Virus record (IMG/VR): IMGVR_UViG_3300020595_002975
Location: 1 to 31,310 of that record
Source: a virus
Length of the DNA: 31,310 bases
Direction: 5' to 3' (one strand)
This document shows, piece by piece, positions 13,897 to 20,913 of the stretch (position 1 is the stretch's first letter; the number at the start of each line of letters is the position of its first letter). Both the position numbers and the translations under genes were made by a program. The notes beneath the pieces were generated by a model that worked only from the letters and a program-made list of their open reading frames with translations, searched no databases and was not told the origin of the DNA.

Positions 13897-14832
13897 ATGA
13901 AGCATTTAGAAGAAACACCTTGGTGGATTTGTGATAAAGAAGATACAAATTATTGTGCTTATATGGATACAGATTCAGTATATTTAGATGCAGAACCCAT
14001 ATTAAAACATTTGTATCCTAATTTTGAATCTTATAGTGATAAAGAAAAAGATGATAAGTTAGAAAAAATTGCAATGGAATATCAAGACATTATAACAGAT
14101 TATTATAATGTGTTAGCTAAAGAATGCTTCAATGTTTCTAATCATAGATTAGAAATGAAAACAGAATGTGTTATCCGTTCCGCTTATTTTAGAGCTACTA
14201 GAAGATATGCACAGTGGATTACTAAACAGGAAGGTATAGAAAAAGAAAATCTAGATATTAAAGGTTTAGAATTTATGAAAGCTAATTTTCCACCTATATT
14301 AGGTGATTTTTTTCATAATATTTTACAACAAGTATTAAAAGGAGAAGAAAAAGATAGTATAATTAATCAAATAAAAGTATTTAAAAAACAAATACTAGGA
14401 GGTGAAATACCTTTAACTAAATTAGGTAACCCTACTTCAGTTAAAAAATTAGAAAAATATTCAGGAACAGGAGCTAGAGCAGGGGAAATGTTTACTGAAA
14501 TATTAAAGGGTGCTCCTGCTCCTGTAAGAGCAGCTATCCGTTATAATGATTTATTAAGACTATGGCAATTAGATAGAAAATATAATTTAATTACTATGGC
14601 GGATAAAGTTAAATGGATTTATTTAAAAGATAATCCTTATAAAATAGAAGCTTTAGCCTATCAAAACTATGAAATGCCTGATAAAATAAAAAATTTTTTA
14701 GACATTTATGCTGATAGACAAAAAGTATTTGATTCAATATTATTAAATAAATTAGAAGGGTTTTTTAGTGATTTAGGTTGGTCTTTAGATTTAAATCCTT
14801 ATACAAATGCTTTAAAATCCTTTGAAATCTAA
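13897..14832 (+). CDS. Family B DNA polymerase, C-terminal part (motif C, palm/thumb)
   Basis: 311 residues continuing the polymerase of 11577-13286. Motif C is YMDTDSVYL (Asp24, Asp26), the second catalytic metal site. KTECVIRSAYFRATRRYA (about 88-105) matches the following palm strands (KxY-like region), and the rest is thumb. It has its own ATG, one base after the previous stop, and has no exonuclease or motif A/B, so it cannot work alone. The break lies between motifs B and C, where the fingers return to the palm. Splits of gp43 genes are known in some T4-like phages, mostly linked to homing endonucleases. Confidence 0.9.
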   Translation: MKHLEETPWWICDKEDTNYCAYMDTDSVYLDAEPILKHLYPNFESYSDKEKDDKLEKIAMEYQDIITDYYNVLAKECFNVSNHRLEMKTECVIRSAYFRATRRYAQWITKQEGIEKENLDIKGLEFMKANFPPILGDFFHNILQQVLKGEEKDSIINQIKVFKKQILGGEIPLTKLGNPTSVKKLEKYSGTGARAGEMFTEILKGAPAPVRAAIRYNDLLRLWQLDRKYNLITMADKVKWIYLKDNPYKIEALAYQNYEMPDKIKNFLDIYADRQKVFDSILLNKLEGFFSDLGWSLDLNPYTNALKSFEI

Positions 14833-14851
14833 AATAAATTTCGTATATTAT
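14821..14851 (+). promoter_or_regulatory. Bacteroidetes-type promoter before the sliding clamp
   Basis: TTTG at 14821-14824, 19 bases, then TATATTAT at 14844-14851, within the recurring TTCGTATATT string (14840-14849). The clamp ATG follows at 14856, so the leader would be extremely short. Confidence 0.4.
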
Positions 14852-14855
14852 CGTT

Positions 14856-15578
14856 ATGATAAATAAAAGCCAATTAACAAGTATTATTTCTAAGTATTAT
14901 CTAAATGGTTTAAACAACCAAGTAAAATGGAGAATTAAAGATAATACTTTAACAATATATGCCGGGGAATCTGGGAGAGTATGTAAAGTAGTGTTAAATA
15001 ATTTCCAATTAGAGGATGCAGAATTAGGGGTATTTGATACTAATAAATTAAGTAAATTAATATCTATTACTAATGGGGATTTAATGATTTCCTTAGAAAA
15101 AATAAAAGCAGTATACACTAAAATGCATATTGCTGATTTAAATTTTGATTTAACTTATTCTTTAGCTGATATTCTTATTTTAGGTAAAAATACATATTAT
15201 GAAGATCCTGAAGAATGGGAAGTTGATTTAACATTAGAGCCTGAAGATATAGACCGTTTAATTAAAGCTAAAAATGCTTTAGGAGATGTAAATTCAATGT
15301 TAATAACAACTACAACAGATTTTGATGGTAATAATATATGTGAATTTATATTTGGAGATAATACAGGTTTTTCAAATAAAATATCTTACAAAATTCAGGG
15401 TAATATTACTGAAAGTGATATTCAAATTCCTTTTGATTCCAATATTTTTAAGGACATTTTAAATTCAAATAAGGATATGTTTAAGGGTCAATTAAAATTA
15501 TCAACTACTGGTATTTTAAAATTAAATTTTACTTCAGAAGAAATTACTTCTGAATATTATGTAGCAAGAAATGAATAG
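14856..15578 (+). CDS. Sliding clamp, gp45-like
   Basis: A 240-residue protein of the T4 gp45 size (228). It has the repeating strand-helix pattern of a two-domain clamp subunit: an N-terminal NNQVKWRIKDNTLTIYA strand pair, the central LEPEDIDRLIKAKNALG helix, and the final GILKLNFTSEEITSEYYVA strands seen in phage clamps. As a trimer it would tether the split polymerase to DNA. It comes directly after the polymerase and before the chaperone group; the clamp loader is downstream at 18723. Codon use is typical for the region. Confidence 0.85.
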   Translation: MINKSQLTSIISKYYLNGLNNQVKWRIKDNTLTIYAGESGRVCKVVLNNFQLEDAELGVFDTNKLSKLISITNGDLMISLEKIKAVYTKMHIADLNFDLTYSLADILILGKNTYYEDPEEWEVDLTLEPEDIDRLIKAKNALGDVNSMLITTTTDFDGNNICEFIFGDNTGFSNKISYKIQGNITESDIQIPFDSNIFKDILNSNKDMFKGQLKLSTTGILKLNFTSEEITSEYYVARNE

Positions 15579-15635
15579 AAATAAAAAATAATATATTTAT
15601 AATAGAACATAAAATTGTAGCTAGGGCACGATGTT

Positions 15636-16103
15636 ATGTTTAAATTAATCGAGAGCTTCGGCCTCACAAAACTAAATGATATGAGTACATTACAATTATT
15701 AGAAAGACACTTAAGTCCTTTCGACATCCTATTTAGGAATCACTTTAAATCTGACAGCGTATTTAATCCTGTTACAAACACAAAACACCCACACCCACTT
15801 AATATTTTCTTCGATGATAAAGGACTTCACTTTGAAGTTGCCTGTACAGGGTTAACTAAAGGAGATGTTATCCTTGATATTGAAGGGGATACTTTAAAAA
15901 TAAACTATAAAAAACCAGAAGAGGAAGATTTCCATCAAGGGATGATCCATAATGGTTTATCTAAAAAATCATTTGATTTAAGATACAAAATTGCACCTAA
16001 ATTTAATTTGTTAAAAACAGATGCAACTTTAGAAAATGGATTACTAGAAATTTTTATACCTTTAGCTGAAGAAGCTAAACCAAAGTCAATAAAAATAAAA
16101 TAA
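15636..16103 (+). CDS. Small heat-shock protein (Hsp20)
   Basis: A 155-residue alpha-crystallin-type holdase. The core runs from about 54 (PLNIFFDDKGLHFEVACTGL) through GDVILDIEGDTLKINY to the LENGLLEIFIPL strand, followed by the C-terminal IKIK anchor. It would keep unfolded phage or host proteins soluble. The start is uncertain: ATG 15636 gives 15 extra residues, and ATG 15681 (MSTLQLLERHLSPFD) resembles the start of other phage Hsp20 proteins. If 15681 is right, a hairpin at 15651-15665 lies in the leader. It is the first of three chaperone genes here. Hsp20 is common in marine T4-like phages. Confidence 0.9.
   Translation: MFKLIESFGLTKLNDMSTLQLLERHLSPFDILFRNHFKSDSVFNPVTNTKHPHPLNIFFDDKGLHFEVACTGLTKGDVILDIEGDTLKINYKKPEEEDFHQGMIHNGLSKKSFDLRYKIAPKFNLLKTDATLENGLLEIFIPLAEEAKPKSIKIK
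15651..15665 (+). promoter_or_regulatory. UUCG-capped hairpin near the Hsp20 start
   Basis: GAG-a-GC TTCG GC-CTC: five G/C-rich pairs with one bulged A and a stable TTCG tetraloop. It lies within the first codons if translation begins at 15636, or 16 bases before the alternative ATG at 15681. It is unusually stable for such AT-rich DNA and might affect translation, but it could also be simple coding sequence. Confidence 0.3.
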
Positions 16104-16139
16104 AAGTTATTTAAAAAAGCGTGTCCTAGCGCAATATTG

Positions 16140-16153
16140 TTCGTATATTCACG
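16140..16153 (+). promoter_or_regulatory. Recurring TTCGTATATTCACG element before 16175
   Basis: Shares TATATTCACG and the downstream CAAATAAA-to-ATG layout with the promoter before 5307. No TTTG box is present about 20 bases upstream (GTGT instead), so promoter strength is doubtful. It would start the 106-residue gene and the GroES-GroEL pair. Confidence 0.35.
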
Positions 16154-16174
16154 TCCAAATAAATAAAGTTATAT

Positions 16175-16495
16175 ATGTCTAGAAAACCAAAAAGTCTCAC
16201 AGTAATTTCGGATCCTTTATTAGAACCATATTATGTCACTAAAGATGATATGTGTTACACAGTTAATGAAAGGATTATCCCTAATGAAGATCACTTTAGA
16301 TCTAAAGGTAAAGGTACTGAATATTCAAAACCACAAGGGTATTATTGTAATTTTAAACAAGCATTAGAAAAAATATCTAATGAAAAATTACATACTAAAA
16401 AAGAATATTCTTCTTTACAAACATTTTTACAAGAATTTAAAACAATAGAAAATAATATTAAAAATTATACAGATGGAATTAGAAGCACTATTTGA
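16175..16495 (+). CDS. Hypothetical phage protein (106 aa)
   Basis: Starts MSRKPKSLTVISDPLLEPYY, followed by a Tyr-rich middle with TEYSKPQGYYCNF and a helical C-terminal half (KQALEKISNEKL onward). The pattern of a short strand-rich start and a helical end resembles small conserved proteins of marine T4-like phages, but I cannot name a family or function. It overlaps groES by 23 bases, so it is probably co-translated with the chaperonin pair. Confidence 0.75.
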   Translation: MSRKPKSLTVISDPLLEPYYVTKDDMCYTVNERIIPNEDHFRSKGKGTEYSKPQGYYCNFKQALEKISNEKLHTKKEYSSLQTFLQEFKTIENNIKNYTDGIRSTI

Positions 16496-16835
16496 TGCCG
16501 TTATAGTAAAACCTATAGAATCAAAAGAAACTACTTATGGTAATATCATTGTACCAGATTTAGGAAAAGAAAAAAATGAAATGGGGGAAGTTATAGCTGT
16601 AGGTCCAGGAAAACCAACAATAACAGGAGATTTTATACCTACTATACTAAAAGAAGGTGATACTGTAGTACTACCTACAATGGGTTTTACTAAATTACCC
16701 TATAATGGAGAAGAATATTATGTAGGACCTGAAAATCAGGTTTTGGCAAAATTAAACCAAACAGTAACAATTGAAGATGCTTTAGCTGAAACAAAATTAA
16801 CAGAAATAGAAAAAGAACATTTAACAGATATTTAA
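16473..16835 (+). CDS. groES: GroES-like co-chaperonin
   Basis: A 120-residue Cpn10 fold protein, longer than cellular GroES (about 97). The first strand FDAVIVKPI, the mobile loop with ETTYGNIIVPD (19-29), GEVIAVGPGKP (38-48), and EGDTVVLPTMGFTKL are in family order. The C-terminal 25 residues (from about 98) are an acidic extension not found in bacterial GroES. It would cap the phage GroEL encoded one base downstream. The mobile loop differs from the usual GG-IVLP hairpin, possibly matched to the phage chaperonin. Confidence 0.9.
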   Translation: MELEALFDAVIVKPIESKETTYGNIIVPDLGKEKNEMGEVIAVGPGKPTITGDFIPTILKEGDTVVLPTMGFTKLPYNGEEYYVGPENQVLAKLNQTVTIEDALAETKLTEIEKEHLTDI

Positions 16836-16836
16836 T

Positions 16837-18456
16837 ATGAGTAAACAAATAGAATTTGGTTCAGAGGCAAGAAACCAACTAGTAAAAGGAATTGATATTC
16901 TAGCTGATGCTGTTGTATCAACATTAGGACCTAATGGTAGAAATGTAGTTATAGCAAATGAACAAGGTACACCCCAATCAACAAAAGATGGTGTAACTGT
17001 AGCTAAATCTATATCACTAAAAAATCCTAATCAAGAATTAGGAGTTCAATTAGTAAAACAAGCAGCAATTAAAACTGCTGAGAAAGCAGGAGATGGTACA
17101 ACTACTTCTACTTTATTAGCTAGAGAAATGATTAAAGGAGGGTTAAATGCTCTAAATAATGCTGAAAATGCAGTTCAAATTAAAAGAGATATTGATAAAA
17201 CAGTTGAAATAGTAGTACAAAATTTAAGAACCAAAATTTCAGAAGATATTTCAGGTGAAGAACAATTAGAACAAATTGCTACAATTTCTTCAAATAATGA
17301 TTCCGAAACTGGGAAATTAATATCGACAGCAATTGAAAAAGTAGGAATGGAAGGGGTAGTACATATTGAAGAATCTAAAACAGGAGAAACTTATTTAGAA
17401 ACTGTTGAAGGGATGCAATTTGATAGAGGATTTAAATCTCCATATTTTGTTACTGATAATAATAGTATGACTTCAGTTTTAGAAAATCCTATGATTTTAA
17501 TCTTGGATCAAAAATTAACTCAAGTAAAAGATTTACTTCCTATTTTAGAAGCAGTATCTTCCCAAGCAAAATCTTTATTAATAATTGCTGAAGATATTGA
17601 TGGTGAAGCTTTAGCAACTCTTATTGTAAATAAAATGAGAGGTACTATGAAAGTATGTGCTGTTAAATCCCCTGAATTTGGAGATAGAAGAAAATTAGTT
17701 TTAGAAGATATAGCCATAACAACAGGTGGTCAAGTATTTAGTAAAGAAAAAGGAATGAAACTTGATAAGTTTAGTTGGGATTGGTTTGGTGAAGCTAGAA
17801 ATATTACAGTAGAAAAAAATGTAACTACTATAGTAGATGGTAAAGGAAATATTGAAGCAATAGAAAATAGAATTGAGGAATTACAAAAACAGATTGAAAA
17901 GTCCCAAACTCCATTTGAAACTGAAAAATTACAAGAAAGGTTAGCTAAATTTGTAGGAGGAGTAGCTATTATCCATGTAGGTGGGAATACTGAGACAGAA
18001 ATGAAAGAGAAAAAGGATAGAGTTGATGATGCTTTACATGCTACAAAAGCAGCTATTGAAGAAGGTATAATACCTGGGGGTGGAACAGCATTATTATATG
18101 CTTCATCAGGATTAGAAGTTAATTCAACAGGAGCAGCTATTGTAAAACAAGCATGTGCAAAACCATTCAATCAAATTTTAGTTAATGCTGGTCATGAAGA
18201 AGTTACTGCTACAATTATAGCAGATGGTATGATTAATTCTGGAAATGATGGTTGGTTAGGTTATAATATTAAAACTGAAGAAACAGTTGATATGAAAGAA
18301 GAAGGTATTATTGACCCAACTAAAGTAGCTAGAACAGCATTACAGAATGCAGCATCAGTTGCTGGTACTGTATTATTAACAGAATGTACAGTAGTAAATG
18401 AACCTAGTGATGATAAACAACAACCCCAAATAGACCCTATGATGGGGATGATGTAA
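16837..18456 (+). CDS. groEL: GroEL-like chaperonin
   Basis: 539 residues, full length for a group I chaperonin (about 545). TLGPNGRNVV (29-38), Asp51 in TKDGV, and GDGTTTSTLLA (Asp86) form the ATP site. The equatorial return has DDALHATKAAIEEGIIPGGG, and the tail ends in PMMGMM like the Gly/Met repeat of bacterial GroEL. The apical part appears complete. It is a diverged, probably working chaperonin; the phage may need it for its own capsid or replication proteins. It lies in the same run as GroES and Hsp20, between clamp and clamp loader. Phages with both GroES and GroEL are uncommon. Confidence 0.97.
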   Translation: MSKQIEFGSEARNQLVKGIDILADAVVSTLGPNGRNVVIANEQGTPQSTKDGVTVAKSISLKNPNQELGVQLVKQAAIKTAEKAGDGTTTSTLLAREMIKGGLNALNNAENAVQIKRDIDKTVEIVVQNLRTKISEDISGEEQLEQIATISSNNDSETGKLISTAIEKVGMEGVVHIEESKTGETYLETVEGMQFDRGFKSPYFVTDNNSMTSVLENPMILILDQKLTQVKDLLPILEAVSSQAKSLLIIAEDIDGEALATLIVNKMRGTMKVCAVKSPEFGDRRKLVLEDIAITTGGQVFSKEKGMKLDKFSWDWFGEARNITVEKNVTTIVDGKGNIEAIENRIEELQKQIEKSQTPFETEKLQERLAKFVGGVAIIHVGGNTETEMKEKKDRVDDALHATKAAIEEGIIPGGGTALLYASSGLEVNSTGAAIVKQACAKPFNQILVNAGHEEVTATIIADGMINSGNDGWLGYNIKTEETVDMKEEGIIDPTKVARTALQNAASVAGTVLLTECTVVNEPSDDKQQPQIDPMMGMM

Positions 18457-18462
18457 AATAAA

Positions 18463-18472
18463 TTCGTATATT
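18463..18472 (+). promoter_or_regulatory. TTCGTATATT element abutting the start at 18473
   Basis: The same ten bases found before 3428 and 14856, here directly touching the ATG. No TTTG box is seen 19-21 bases upstream. A promoter -7 box here would start transcription inside the next gene, so the element either serves the clamp-loader gene at 18723 or has another role. Confidence 0.25.
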
Positions 18473-18742
18473 ATGGCTACACAGATTGAAGAAAAAAATA
18501 TATTAATTGCTAGAAGAGTACCACCAGGAGATAAATGGAGATTGGTTGCAAATGAACCTGATGGTCCTTTACATAAAACTTTAACTGATGCTTTAGAAGC
18601 ATATATGGTTAAAACTGGATTCAAAGGTAGTTATAGATTAGAGCCTTTAAAAAGTAATTTATATGCTATTGATTCTAAAGAAACAGAAATAAAACCTGAA
18701 CCTGTAAAAAAATATTCAATATATGGCGAATATGGAGAATAG
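18473..18742 (+). CDS. Hypothetical protein (89 aa)
   Basis: An 89-residue protein with a small mixed alpha/beta look: strands around NILIARRVPPG and KWRLVANEP, a helix THE LTDALEAYMVK stretch (about 37-47), and GSYRLEPL near residue 52-59. The tail is Lys/Glu-rich. No family is recognised. It overlaps gp44 by 20 bases and lies 16 bases after groEL, so it may belong to either the chaperone or the replisome group. Confidence 0.7.
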   Translation: MATQIEEKNILIARRVPPGDKWRLVANEPDGPLHKTLTDALEAYMVKTGFKGSYRLEPLKSNLYAIDSKETEIKPEPVKKYSIYGEYGE

Positions 18743-19643
18743 CTTATTAGTAGAAAAATATAGACCATCTAAATTAGATAATTATGTTGGTAATGAAAAT
18801 ATTAAAAAATCTATTTCTAAGTATATAGAACAAAATGATATTCAAAATTTAATATTTTATGGTCCTGCAGGCACAGGAAAAACAACATTAGCTAAAATTT
18901 GTGTTAAAAATTTAGATTGTGATCACCTTTATATAAATGCTAGTGATGAAAGAGGTATAGAAACAATTAGAGACAAAGTATCAAGTTTTGCAAGTGTTGC
19001 TTCTTTTAAACCTCTTAAAGTAGTTATTTTAGATGAAGCTGATTTTTTAACAATTCAAGCTCAAGCTTCACTTCGAAATATAATAGAAACTTTTTCACGT
19101 ACTACTAGGTTTATTATGACTTGTAATTTTGTAGAAAGGATTATTGATCCTTTACAATCAAGATGTCAAGTACTTAAAATAGTTCCTCCAACTAAAAAAG
19201 ATGTTGCCAAACATTTAAATTGGTTATTAAATAAAGAATCAATTGAACACAACGTTAAAGATTTAGCACCTTTAGTTAACCAATACTACCCAGATTTACG
19301 TAAATGTATTAATACAATACAATTATCTACTCAAGATAATAAATTAAAATTAGATAAATCAATATTAGTATCATCAAATTATATAGATCAAGTTATTTCT
19401 ATTTTAAGTACTCAAAACTCACAACAGGGATATCCTACAATTAGACAGATTATAGCAGATGCTAATGTAGATGATTTTGATGAATTGTTTAGAATGCTAT
19501 ATGAAAAAGCACCAGAATATATGCCGGGTAAAGAAGGAACGGCTGCTATTTTAATAAATGAACATCAATATAAAGCAAACTTTCGTATTGATAAAGAAAT
19601 TAATACGATGTCATTAATACAAAATTTAATAAAAAATAAATAA
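18723..19643 (+). CDS. Clamp-loader large subunit, gp44-like AAA+ ATPase
   Basis: A 306-residue AAA+ protein of T4 gp44 type (319). Walker A is GPAGTGKTT (47-55), Walker B is VVILDEAD (100-107), and the arginine-finger motif SRC is at 146-148 with the usual LQSRC context. LLVEKYRPSKLDNYVG (8-23) is the N-terminal hallmark of clamp loaders. It would load the gp45-like clamp at 14856 with the small subunit at 19875. The lid and collar follow from about 150 to the end. Confidence 0.95.
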   Translation: MANMENSLLVEKYRPSKLDNYVGNENIKKSISKYIEQNDIQNLIFYGPAGTGKTTLAKICVKNLDCDHLYINASDERGIETIRDKVSSFASVASFKPLKVVILDEADFLTIQAQASLRNIIETFSRTTRFIMTCNFVERIIDPLQSRCQVLKIVPPTKKDVAKHLNWLLNKESIEHNVKDLAPLVNQYYPDLRKCINTIQLSTQDNKLKLDKSILVSSNYIDQVISILSTQNSQQGYPTIRQIIADANVDDFDELFRMLYEKAPEYMPGKEGTAAILINEHQYKANFRIDKEINTMSLIQNLIKNK

Positions 19644-19645
19644 TT

Positions 19646-19888
19646 ATGGACCAACAATTACAACAACCTCAAATTGATTTAAAAAATACAACTGGGGTTA
19701 AAAATTCTAAAGGAGGTAGTATATTCCTTCAAGGAGTAGTTTTAAGAAAAATTTCTAGATTTGTAACAGGTACAGATGAAGATGCTTTATTACCTGTCCC
19801 CGTATTTTTTGACCCAGAAACTAAAAAAATATTAGAATCAACACTTCCTAAAGATTTAAGAGAAGAATTTAAGGATGAATTGCTCTAA
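19646..19888 (+). CDS. Small conserved-type phage protein between gp44 and gp62 (80 aa)
   Basis: An 80-residue protein starting with a Gln-rich segment and containing GSIFLQGVVLRKISRFVTG (24-42) and DEDALLPVPVFFDPETKKIL (44-63). A similar small protein stands between the clamp-loader genes of T4-like marine phages, from memory of that gene order. Function is unknown; its place suggests a replisome link. It overlaps the next gene by 14 bases. Confidence 0.7.
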   Translation: MDQQLQQPQIDLKNTTGVKNSKGGSIFLQGVVLRKISRFVTGTDEDALLPVPVFFDPETKKILESTLPKDLREEFKDELL

Positions 19889-20294
19889 TATATTTGATTG
19901 GTTAAAGCATATAAATCAATATAAAACCCCAACTAAATCTTTTAGCGATAAAGATTGGGAGGTATTTAATAGTTATATGATTCATAGGTTTTTATCTATG
20001 AATCCTGATTATTTAGAGATAGTTAATTTTGTTCAAGATTATCCCCCACAGGAAAAAAAATCAATTTATGCTATTTACAAAGAATTTATACCTAAAAATA
20101 ATAAATGGAACAAATATATTAAATCTAAAGTTAAACAACCTAATAAAGATTTAGTAGACCATATTAAAAATTATTTTAAATGTTCTAGTAAAGAATCAAA
20201 AGAATACATAAATATATTGGATACCTCAAAAATAAGTCATATATTAAAGGAAATAGGATTAAATAAAAAAGAAATAAAAACTATACTAAAATGA
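19875..20294 (+). CDS. Clamp-loader small subunit, gp62-like
   Basis: A 139-residue helical protein with NIFDWLKHINQYKTP at the start and the SYMIHRFLSMNPDY segment (about 33-46), which resembles the gp62 small subunit of marine T4-like phages. It lacks any ATP-binding motif, as expected. T4 gp62 is 187 residues, so this is shorter. Position directly after gp44 and one small gene supports the call, which is moderate on sequence alone. The stop overlaps the next start by four bases. Confidence 0.65.
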   Translation: MNCSNIFDWLKHINQYKTPTKSFSDKDWEVFNSYMIHRFLSMNPDYLEIVNFVQDYPPQEKKSIYAIYKEFIPKNNKWNKYIKSKVKQPNKDLVDHIKNYFKCSSKESKEYINILDTSKISHILKEIGLNKKEIKTILK

Positions 20295-20518
20295 ACGAAA
20301 AATTATTCAACATGTTAAAACTATCTGCAGAGGCAGATAAAGCAAAAGCATTATTATCTCTTGAATTATTAGGAGAAAAAGCTGTAGGAATTGGAGACCA
20401 TTCTACAGGAGATTTTTACAAAAATGCTGAAGAAGCATTAAATTCTTTAGTAGATGCTGATGATAGAATATCAACCTTAGACAAATACTTTGCTAAAACA
20501 CTCTTACTAAATGAGTGA
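20291..20518 (+). CDS. Hypothetical helical protein (75 aa)
   Basis: A 75-residue Ala/Leu-rich protein that is probably an all-helical hairpin (KLSAEADKAKALLSLELLG, then NAEEALNSLVDADDRIS). It has no membrane segment or metal motif. It occupies the place where T4 has regA after gene 62, but it does not resemble RegA. It overlaps genes on both sides (ATGA before, eight bases after). No function is assigned. Confidence 0.7.
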   Translation: MNEKLFNMLKLSAEADKAKALLSLELLGEKAVGIGDHSTGDFYKNAEEALNSLVDADDRISTLDKYFAKTLLLNE

Positions 20519-20912
20519 TTCAGTTAAAAATTATTTTGGAAATATGAAAAAGAAAAAAACTATAGAAAGTAGTAAAGATAATGCAATAGAAGTATTTGAA
20601 TTAGAATATCCAATATTAGCAGATGAATTTAGACAAATCCAAAAAGAAATGTATAAAATGTTTGCTCGTAAACATATGGATTATGGTTTAAATAATATTG
20701 CTTTAGGTGGTGATTTAAATAATAATGATGATAAGAAATTTTCTTTAACTGGTTTATGTATTAGACTTACAGATAAAATTTCACGTTTAAAAAATTTATT
20801 AATTAATGGTAGATCATTTGTTAAAGGTGAAGGTATGGAAGATACATTTATAGATATTGCTAATTATGGGATAATTGGTCTTTTAGTAGGCCGTAATAAA
20901 TGGAAAAAATAA
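20511..20912 (+). CDS. DUF1599-like protein (nucleotide-modification-associated)
   Basis: A 133-residue protein with the DUF1599 signature: RKHMDYGLNNIALGGD (about 53-68), then LCIRLTDKISRLKNLL (about 83-98), and DIANYGIIGLL near the end. The His/Asp/Asn pattern suggests a helical metal-dependent fold. The family has been linked to modified-nucleotide metabolism by gene context, but its reaction is not known to me. In this phage it could act in the deazaguanine or dNTP pathway; that is inference. The N-terminal 35 residues are basic and probably flexible. Confidence 0.75.
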   Translation: MSDSVKNYFGNMKKKKTIESSKDNAIEVFELEYPILADEFRQIQKEMYKMFARKHMDYGLNNIALGGDLNNNDDKKFSLTGLCIRLTDKISRLKNLLINGRSFVKGEGMEDTFIDIANYGIIGLLVGRNKWKK

Positions 20913-20913
20913 T

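Noticed and set aside
15651-15690. preQ1 class I riboswitch, suggested by a small hairpin followed by ACAAAACTAA
   Set aside because: The loop lacks the bases that would pair with the tail, the gene behind it is Hsp20, and the hairpin is better explained as a TTCG tetraloop.
17730-18170. Minus-strand open frame opposite groEL
   Set aside because: A strand shadow: the + strand encodes a full chaperonin with ATP-site motifs, and the minus frame has no start context or family match.
20291-20518. RegA translational repressor, from its place after the gp62-like gene
   Set aside because: The Ala/Leu-rich helical sequence is too short (75 against about 122 residues) and shows no RegA motif.
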